Shown: positions 5,765 through 10,656 of the stretch, in pieces
Numbering within the stretch: position 1 is the first letter of the stretch
Layout of the letters: each line of letters opens with the position of its first letter
Source of the DNA: Lachnospiraceae bacterium
GTDB taxonomy: Bacteria > Bacillota > Clostridia > Lachnospirales > Lachnospiraceae
DNA length: 10,656 nt
Reading direction: 5' to 3'
NCBI GenBank assembly: GCA_021204285.1
Contig: JAJPZP010000118.1
Span: 1 to 10,656 of the forward strand
The notes under the pieces: generated by a model
What the model was told of the DNA's origin: nothing
The model's database searches: none
Seen by the model: the letters and a program-made list of their open reading frames with translations, nothing else
Program-made: the position numbers and the translations under genes

Positions 5765-5793
5765 ATTGTAGCGAGCGACTGCTTAAAAGTCAA
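5765..5793 (-). promoter_or_regulatory. Promoter for uppP-DUF815
   Basis: On the minus strand TTGACT (5793-5788) and TACAAT (5770-5765) are separated by 17 bp, a near-consensus sigma-A promoter. The leader would be about 28 nt. Its -35 box is only 1 bp away from that of the divergent galK promoter. Confidence 0.75.
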
Positions 5794-5794
5794 C

Positions 5795-5823
5795 TTAACA
5801 AAAAAAAGGATTTATGCTATGAT
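5795..5823 (+). promoter_or_regulatory. Extended -10 promoter for galK
   Basis: TTAACA (5795-5800) and TATGAT (5818-5823) are spaced by 17 bp, with TG at 5815-5816 as an extended -10. Transcription from about 5830 would leave a leader of about 38 nt before ATG 5869, which excludes the in-frame ATG at 5833 as a practical start. Confidence 0.72.
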
Positions 5824-5868
5824 AATAAAAATATGTCGATTTGGCGGACCTGGGTGGGAGAAAATACG

Positions 5869-7035
5869 ATGAAACAGCGGATGATCGAGAAGTTTGAGGA
5901 AATCTACGGAAAGGGCGGCGAAGTCAGCGTCTACTTCGCGCCGGGACGGGCAAACCTGATCGGGGAGCATACGGACTATAATGGAGGACATATCTTTGCC
6001 TGTACACTGACGGCGGGAACCTACGCGGCGGCGAGAAAGCGTCCGGACAATCGTTTCCGTTTCTGTTCGCTGAACTACCCGGAAAGCGGCATCCTGGACC
6101 GCGCCGGCGACGAGCTTGATTACCGGGAGGAGGATAACTGGGGAAATTATCCGAAGGGAGTCATCCGTACTTTCATCGCGAAGGGCTATCCGGTGGAGGG
6201 TGGACTGGACCTGCTGTATTACGGTGAGATTCCGAAGGGGCTGGGCATCGGCTCTTCTGCCGCGATCAATGTGGCGACCGGACTGATTCTGCGCGACCTG
6301 ATGGGTCTTGAGAATGTGACAAAGATCGATATCGCGCTGTTCAGCGCATTGGCGGAGGGAGAATACATGAAGAATGGCGGCGGAATTCTTGATCCTTTTA
6401 CCGTTGCGATGGGAAAGAAGGATCACGCGATTCTGCTCGATACGAGCGATTTCTCCTACAGCTATGCGCCGCTCGATCTGCCGCACGAGAAGGTGATCAT
6501 TACGAACAGCGGAAAGGCCAGAGAGGGTCTGGTGGAACGCACGCTCGAGCGCAGGCGCGAGTGCGACCAGGCGCTGCGGGAGCTGCAACGGGTGATTGCG
6601 ATCAACAATCTCTGTGAACTGACCGCGGAAGTTTTTGAACAGGTGCAGGAGATGATCAAGAGTCCGGTTCGTGTGCGCAGAGCGCGCCATGTTGTGACGG
6701 AAAACCAGCGGACCCGGCAGGCAGTGGAGGCGATGAAGAGGGGCGATATCCGGGAATTTGGTCAGCTCATGAACGCTTCGCATCTGTCGCTGAAGGAGGA
6801 CCATGAGGTGTCCTGTGAGGAGCTGGATGTTCTGGTGGAGGAGGCCTGGGAACTTGACGGCGTCATCGGTTCCCGTATGATGGGAGCCGGATATGGCGGC
6901 TGTACCATCAGCATCGTCGATGAGGACTCCGTCAGTGAATTTATCGAGAAAGTCGGGACAAATTATACCCGGCGGACGGGCCGCCGGGCAGAGTTCTATG
7001 TGGTAGAGACAGGTGACGGAGCTACAAGACTGTAG
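5869..7035 (+). CDS. galK: Galactokinase (divergent GHMP kinase)
   Basis: The 388-aa product phosphorylates galactose at C1 with ATP, the first committed step of the Leloir pathway. Length and layout are those of galactokinase. The N-terminal sugar-binding signature PGRANLIGEHTDYNGG (residues 25-40) is intact, the GHMP ATP motif is GLGIGSSAA (124-132), the catalytic aspartate is probably D175 in GGGILDPF, and the C-terminal glycine motif is GAGYGGC (339-345). The stretch HVVTENQRT (274-282) is also galactokinase-like. Two motifs differ from the usual GLSSSAS and CGIMDQF, so sugar specificity could be altered. ATG 5869 has GGGAG (5856-5860) 8 bp upstream. No galT or galE is in the window. The gene converges on fkp, overlaps it by 14 bp, and its stop codon lies in the terminator stem at 7018-7044. 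Confidence 0.88.
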   Translation: MKQRMIEKFEEIYGKGGEVSVYFAPGRANLIGEHTDYNGGHIFACTLTAGTYAAARKRPDNRFRFCSLNYPESGILDRAGDELDYREEDNWGNYPKGVIRTFIAKGYPVEGGLDLLYYGEIPKGLGIGSSAAINVATGLILRDLMGLENVTKIDIALFSALAEGEYMKNGGGILDPFTVAMGKKDHAILLDTSDFSYSYAPLDLPHEKVIITNSGKAREGLVERTLERRRECDQALRELQRVIAINNLCELTAEVFEQVQEMIKSPVRVRRARHVVTENQRTRQAVEAMKRGDIREFGQLMNASHLSLKEDHEVSCEELDVLVEEAWELDGVIGSRMMGAGYGGCTISIVDEDSVSEFIEKVGTNYTRRTGRRAEFYVVETGDGATRL

Positions 7036-7044
7036 CTCCTTTTT
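7018..7044 (+). terminator. Intrinsic terminator spanning the ends of galK and fkp
   Basis: GGAGCTACA (7018-7026) pairs perfectly with TGTAGCTCC (7031-7039) around the loop AGAC and is followed by five T (7040-7044), a classic rightward terminator. The galK TAG (7033-7035) is in the right arm and the fkp TAG (minus strand, 7024-7022) in the left arm. On the minus strand the hairpin lacks a T-tract, so it should terminate galK and only fold as a 3'-end hairpin in fkp mRNA. Confidence 0.85.
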
Positions 7045-9910
7045 CTATCCGGCTCTCCCAGACAGAGACGCCGCTGTCCTGGAAGACGTCGCGCAGCCGC
7101 TTCCGGAGCGCTTCCTTTGATACTCCGCGGCGGAGCACCACCTGCAGGAAACCGCCGCCGCCCGCGCCGCAGATCATCTTTCCGGCGATCAGATCATCGA
7201 TGGACAGCAGAATCTGGTCGATACAGAGATTCGTGCAGCCTGCGTCCAGCTTCTTCGAGAGTTCCCAGTGCTCGCTGAGCAGCCGGGCGAAGCCGTCCAC
7301 ATTTCCTTTTTCCAGTTCAAAACGCATCAGTACCGCCGAGCGCTGAATATCATAGAGCGCTTCAAGGCTGTCCGGATTATTTCCAATATAGCGGCCGGTC
7401 ACTTCGCGCAGCAGATTTCGCGCAAGCCTTCGCTGACCGGTGTAGATCAGGCAGAAACGGTCGTTCAGTTCCGCCAGCGTCTCATCGGAAATCCGGAGCG
7501 GTGTGCACGCGATCTCCTGCTTCAGGCCGACATGGGATGTGACCATTTTGACACCGGGAGCGAGGCCGCCGACCTGATCCTGCCAGCCGCCGCCCGTTGA
7601 CATGAGCTGCTCCATACACAGGACGCGGTTGTAGAGTTCATTCTGCGTAGCTTCCATGCCGAGAATATCATAGAGTCCCTTGACGCAGGCGCCGGCCAGG
7701 ATCGAGCTGGTGCCAAGACCGGAGCCCTTCGGGATGTCGATGACCCTCGTGTTGAAATACAGGCCGCCGCCGAGCCGTTCGCAGATCGCCTCCACAGGAA
7801 TTCCCTCCTGCAGGGGAATGAGACCGCAGACAATCAGCGCCGCCTTGTGGAGGGCAAAGGCGTCATGCGGATTCCGGCAGTCCTGCAGTTCTCTCACATC
7901 GGTAAACTCCCGGTAGGAGCCAATGTCGGTTGAGGTGAGGACAATTCTGCGCTCCGGGATCTTTTTCAGCGTCACTTCGATCGGCAGTCTCCCATCGAAG
8001 GAGAGCGCGGCGTTCAGCACCGTGCCGCCGTGCTCCATGCAGTAGGGCGGGGTGTCGCTCCAGCCGCCGCCCCAGTTGACGCGGACGGGCAGGCGTGTGA
8101 CAGTCTGTTCCTTCATCAGCCGCAGCTCCGGCCGGTAATGAGTTCCGGCGATCGCAGCGTTCAGGACGCTCGCGGAAATGGTGCCAAAGCATTTTTCTGC
8201 AAGCCGCTGAGCGGCGTCCCTGTCCGTGACAAGACGTGACAGGTAGTAGTAGATACGTATTTTGCGGCTGAACTGTTCCGGAATATTTTCATCCATCCGG
8301 TCCGCTTCCTGCACGAGATAGCGCTCAATCCGCGGCGTCACCTCGATGTGAACCTTCTCCACCCAGGTACCGTCGTCGATTGCCTGTAAAATACTCTCGG
8401 CCCGCACTTTGTCCAGCAGTTTCTCCTGCCAGGGCAGGATCGCGGTCACATCCGCGCGGCGGAAACTGTCGCTGAGACTGGTCATCTCGTCAGCGGGCGT
8501 TCGTGAAAGCGCTTTTGCTACGGCCTCCTCAATGGTATCACAGACCGGGCAGACCGGCGCGGTCCAGAGTGGCTGATCCAGCGGTTCCCCGAACAGACGG
8601 TTTTCTTTGGGATTGTCTCCAACGCCGTACATGCGGACGGCAAAACGCCCGTCTTCGAGCTTCAGTCCATGCAGAACGGTACCGTCCGGTACCGTTTCTC
8701 CGTTCAGTGTCACACCGGAGAGAATGCAGCTGCGTCCGACCCTGCTGCCGTGGTGGATATAACAGTCCTCAATGTAGCTGCCTTCCGCGACAAAGGCCCG
8801 GCGGCTGATGTAGCTGTTGCTGACGGCATAGGGTGTATCTGTCGTGTTGGAATTTACATTTCCGGACCAGCTGAGGAAGCGGTATTTTCCGAGGTCGGCC
8901 ATCATCATGCGCAGCAGCTCCTGTGTGGTTCCGAAGTGAATAAAAGACGCGGGCGACATACGGATCAGACGCATGCGGAACGGGTGCAGCGCCTCCCAGA
9001 GCGCGGCACGGCAAGCGCGCAGCTGCGGGGTAAAATCGCCTTCCGGCTGTTCCAGGTAGAACTGTTCCAGCGAGGAACTGCTTGCCAGCGGGTAGAGAAA
9101 GTCCGCATAGAAGGAGAGCCGGGCATCCTCGTTGATATATTCTTCCGGATGGTCCTTTACCAGTTCATACAGGGCCATCAAAAGTTCTCTGTCAAGAATC
9201 ACGGCGCCGGTATCAATGTCAACTTTTCCGGAAGCGTCCACAGCGCCGAGCTCCTGCAGCTTCTGTGCGCTTTGTTTGTGTAGAAAATGCCCGACGTTCC
9301 CTTCTTCATCGCGTGTGTAGACGCCGTGATTTTTCCCGGTTTCCACATCCTCCTTGATCGAGAGGGCGGCAGCACCGCGGGAATAAAAATCAATCTGAAG
9401 TGCGTTGAACAGGAGCAGTACATCTCCGGAACAGACGAGCATTCCTTCGCTGATCCGCGGCGCGACGGTACTCATGCCGATCATGAATTCGTCGAACAGC
9501 GTGGAGCGCCGTCCATCCGGCAGCAGCCGCGGTACCGGTGAGAACAGCTTGCCACAGGCGGAATACTGCGGAATCCGCTTACTGTCGCCGCCGGAGTGGA
9601 TGACGAGAATCCGCCTGCCGTCCAGCGCTTCCCGCCGGCATACATAGAGCAGCGCGTTCAGCGTCGCGCCGCCGCTGCCGACCCTTTTCCCGCCCGGATC
9701 CGGAAGAACTGCAAAGTGTGTCGTCTCCGGGAGCTGGTGAAGACGTTTCCGATAGGAAATCTGCTCTTCGTAGGCACGGGCCTGCGCCTCATTTGAGGCG
9801 GTCAGTATGACATAATCCCAGGCGGTTGCCCGTCCGGCGAGCACCTGCTGGTAATTTTCGAGGGCGTCATTATAGGACTGCTGCTCAAACAGTGTAGTAT
9901 AATCCGTCAT
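7022..9910 (-). CDS. fkp: Bifunctional L-fucokinase / fucose-1-phosphate guanylyltransferase
   Basis: The 962-aa product closely matches the layout of Bacteroides fragilis Fkp (about 950 aa), which makes GDP-L-fucose from free L-fucose by the salvage route. The N-terminal half is the GDP-fucose pyrophosphorylase: PDPGGKRVGSGGATLNAL (residues 70-87) is the nucleotide-binding loop and HSGGDSKRIPQYS (105-117) a fucose-pyrophosphorylase motif. A hexapeptide-like stretch (about 360-420) suggests a left-handed beta-helix. The C-terminal part is a GHMP fucokinase with RVNWGGGWSD (610-619), the ATP loop PKGSGLGTSS (727-736) and GAGGGGF (915-921). ATG 9910 follows GGAGG and AAGGAA sites. The gene has its own promoter, diverges from rpiB and converges on galK. 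GDP-fucose normally feeds fucosyltransferases for capsule or glycoprotein, none of which is seen here. Confidence 0.92.
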   Translation of the reverse strand: MTDYTTLFEQQSYNDALENYQQVLAGRATAWDYVILTASNEAQARAYEEQISYRKRLHQLPETTHFAVLPDPGGKRVGSGGATLNALLYVCRREALDGRRILVIHSGGDSKRIPQYSACGKLFSPVPRLLPDGRRSTLFDEFMIGMSTVAPRISEGMLVCSGDVLLLFNALQIDFYSRGAAALSIKEDVETGKNHGVYTRDEEGNVGHFLHKQSAQKLQELGAVDASGKVDIDTGAVILDRELLMALYELVKDHPEEYINEDARLSFYADFLYPLASSSSLEQFYLEQPEGDFTPQLRACRAALWEALHPFRMRLIRMSPASFIHFGTTQELLRMMMADLGKYRFLSWSGNVNSNTTDTPYAVSNSYISRRAFVAEGSYIEDCYIHHGSRVGRSCILSGVTLNGETVPDGTVLHGLKLEDGRFAVRMYGVGDNPKENRLFGEPLDQPLWTAPVCPVCDTIEEAVAKALSRTPADEMTSLSDSFRRADVTAILPWQEKLLDKVRAESILQAIDDGTWVEKVHIEVTPRIERYLVQEADRMDENIPEQFSRKIRIYYYLSRLVTDRDAAQRLAEKCFGTISASVLNAAIAGTHYRPELRLMKEQTVTRLPVRVNWGGGWSDTPPYCMEHGGTVLNAALSFDGRLPIEVTLKKIPERRIVLTSTDIGSYREFTDVRELQDCRNPHDAFALHKAALIVCGLIPLQEGIPVEAICERLGGGLYFNTRVIDIPKGSGLGTSSILAGACVKGLYDILGMEATQNELYNRVLCMEQLMSTGGGWQDQVGGLAPGVKMVTSHVGLKQEIACTPLRISDETLAELNDRFCLIYTGQRRLARNLLREVTGRYIGNNPDSLEALYDIQRSAVLMRFELEKGNVDGFARLLSEHWELSKKLDAGCTNLCIDQILLSIDDLIAGKMICGAGGGGFLQVVLRRGVSKEALRKRLRDVFQDSGVSVWESRIEKGATVL

Positions 9911-9944
9911 ATTTCCTTATCCTCCGGGGAAATTTCATTCCTTC

Positions 9945-9973
9945 ATTATAGCAGAGTCTTCATATTTTGTGTA
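9945..9973 (-). promoter_or_regulatory. Promoter for fkp
   Basis: On the minus strand TACACA (9973-9968) and a consensus TATAAT (9950-9945) are spaced by 17 bp. TGC (9953-9951) directly before the -10 makes it an extended -10, which compensates for the modest -35 (4 of 6 matches). Confidence 0.65.
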
Positions 9974-10000
9974 GTCAAATTGGCGAGGGTTTGTTATACT
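9972..10000 (+). promoter_or_regulatory. Promoter for rpiB
   Basis: TAGTCA (9972-9977) and TATACT (9995-10000) are spaced by 17 bp. The -35 box overlaps that of the divergent fkp promoter by two bases, so the two promoters probably compete. The -35 is only a 4 of 6 match. Confidence 0.55.
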
Positions 10001-10010
10001 ATAAGAAACA

Positions 10011-10025
10011 GCGGCACATTGCCGC
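10011..10025 (+). promoter_or_regulatory. Short GC hairpin in the rpiB leader
   Basis: GCGGC (10011-10015) pairs with GCCGC (10021-10025) around ACATT. It would sit at the very 5' end of the rpiB mRNA, about 12 nt before the GGAGG ribosome-binding site, and may protect the transcript from decay. Confidence 0.4.
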
Positions 10026-10052
10026 AAATACAGACTGGAGGTCAAAAAGGAA

Positions 10053-10505
10053 ATGAAAGTAGGCTTTGGCTGTGATCACACAGCGATCGATCTGAAGAAA
10101 GAAATGATGGAGTATATGACGCAGAAAGGCTATGAGTGCGTGGACTATGGTGCGTATGACGCTTCTGTCCGTGTGGACTACCCGGATCAGGGACTGAAAG
10201 TGGCGGAGGCCATCAAGGCCGGGGAAGTCGAGAAGGGCGTCCTGATCTGCGGGACGGGCATCGGCATTTCTCTGGCGGCGAACAAGGTGCCAGGTATCCG
10301 TGCGGCGGCATGCAGCGAGCCGTATTCCGCGATGATGACCGCTAAGCACAACAACTCGCAGATCATCGCCTTCGGCGCCCGTGTGGTGGGAAATGAGCTT
10401 GCGAAGATGATCCTGGACGCATTCTTTGACAGTGAGTTCGAGGGTGGCAGGCATGCGGAGCGCGTGCAGAAGATCTGCGATATCGAGGCGAAGTACAGTA
10501 AGTAA
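10053..10505 (+). CDS. rpiB: Ribose-5-phosphate isomerase B
   Basis: The 150-aa product belongs to the RpiB/LacAB sugar-phosphate isomerase family and should interconvert ribose 5-phosphate and ribulose 5-phosphate in the non-oxidative pentose phosphate pathway. Active-site features sit at the same positions as in E. coli RpiB: D8-H9 in GCDHTA, the catalytic base C66 in ICGTGIGISLAANK, and H99 in AKHNNSQIIAFGARVVG. DYPDQG (42-47) and FEGGRHAERV near the C-terminus are also family hallmarks. Length is typical. GGAGG (10037-10041) lies 11 bp upstream of ATG 10053. The LacA/LacB galactose-6-phosphate isomerases are close relatives, but the cysteine and strong general match favour RpiB. The gene diverges from fkp and is followed by a terminator region. 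Confidence 0.93.
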   Translation: MKVGFGCDHTAIDLKKEMMEYMTQKGYECVDYGAYDASVRVDYPDQGLKVAEAIKAGEVEKGVLICGTGIGISLAANKVPGIRAAACSEPYSAMMTAKHNNSQIIAFGARVVGNELAKMILDAFFDSEFEGGRHAERVQKICDIEAKYSK

Positions 10506-10524
10506 GGCACAAATAAGTAAGCGC

Positions 10525-10558
10525 AAAAACATCCCCCTTTCCGTGACGGCAGGGGGAT
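10525..10558 (-). terminator. Leftward terminator-like hairpin
   Basis: ATCCCCC (10531-10537) pairs with GGGGGAT (10552-10558), with an inner CCGT/ACGG stem. Read on the minus strand, the hairpin is followed by GTTTTTG (complement of the A-run at 10525-10529) and preceded by a T7 run (10565-10559). It fits an intrinsic terminator for a leftward gene located beyond the right edge. Confidence 0.6.
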
Positions 10559-10571
10559 AAAAAAAGGGAGG

Positions 10572-10600
10572 ATGCCGGGGGCTGTTCCCCCGGCATTATT
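10572..10600 (+). terminator. GC-rich terminator hairpin after rpiB
   Basis: ATGCCGGGGG (10572-10581) pairs perfectly over 10 bp with CCCCCGGCAT (10587-10596) around CTGTT, followed by TATT. The stem is very stable but the T-run is poor, so its efficiency is uncertain. It lies 66 bp after the rpiB stop. Confidence 0.6.
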
Positions 10601-10656
10601 ATGAAAAAGTTTATTTAAAAGTATTAACTGGCTGCCTTGTTTTGATGGTTTTATTA
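10601..10656. other. AT-rich right edge without an assignable gene
   Basis: The last 56 bases are AT-rich. A minus-strand frame that stays open to the edge would end in a TAA near 10610, giving a 14-residue tail NKTIKTRQPVNTFK. It could be the end of a leftward gene served by the terminator at 10525-10558, but it is too short to judge. Confidence 0.25.

Noticed and set aside
5812..6804. Minus-strand open frame of 330 codons across galK
   Set aside because: Antisense to galK, which has all GHMP motifs; its own composition is that of a complementary-strand shadow.
8669..9283. Plus-strand open frame of 204 codons within fkp
   Set aside because: Antisense to the conserved Fkp coding sequence, without a ribosome-binding site or recognisable domain.
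9999..10532. Minus-strand open frame of 177 codons over rpiB
   Set aside because: Antisense to RpiB, and it would read through the rpiB leader and promoter; no motif.

Overview
The window most resembles a moderately GC-rich Clostridia chromosome, probably a gut Lachnospiraceae-type Firmicute. This is inferred from strong GGAGG ribosome-binding sites, compact sigma-A promoters with TGn-extended -10 boxes, and the gene content (Lrp regulator, DUF378, DUF815 ATPase, divergent galactokinase, bifunctional fucokinase/GDP-fucose pyrophosphorylase). No rRNA, tRNA, CRISPR array or transposase gene is visible. Eight complete protein genes are supported, plus the likely tail of a ninth at the left edge.

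Left part (1-2973, all rightward): the end of an unidentified gene; an Lrp/AsnC-type regulator with its own promoter and a large hairpin in its leader; a small DUF378 membrane protein preceded by a perfect 17-bp palindrome that may be an operator; a stand-alone HD hydrolase resembling the (p)ppGpp-hydrolase domain of RelA/SpoT; and a class I PLP aminotransferase of the aspartate-aminotransferase/MocR-like type. Amino-acid sensing, stringent-response chemistry and transamination thus lie close together, but each gene seems to be its own transcription unit.

Middle non-coding block (2974-3603): this is the most unusual part. Two 168-bp elements lie in inverted orientation about 210 bp apart. Each is a long imperfect palindrome. 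They share two conserved sequence blocks, but their distal stem sequences differ while pairing is kept. Short tandem units with the same end motifs flank the second copy, and the spacer between the copies has further hairpins. I read it as a structured interspersed repeat (a non-autonomous mobile element or a structured RNA), not a protein gene.

Right part: a leftward two-gene operon, uppP (undecaprenyl-diphosphate phosphatase) then a DUF815 AAA+ ATPase, diverges from galK through back-to-back promoters. galK converges on fkp; the two genes overlap by 14 bp, and both stop codons sit in the two arms of one terminator hairpin. fkp in turn diverges from rpiB (ribose-5-phosphate isomerase B) through overlapping -35 boxes. 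Together these genes cover sugar entry (galactose, fucose), GDP-fucose supply for surface glycans, lipid-carrier recycling for envelope synthesis, and the pentose phosphate pathway. Two hairpins after rpiB form a terminator region, one of them oriented for a leftward gene beyond the right edge.
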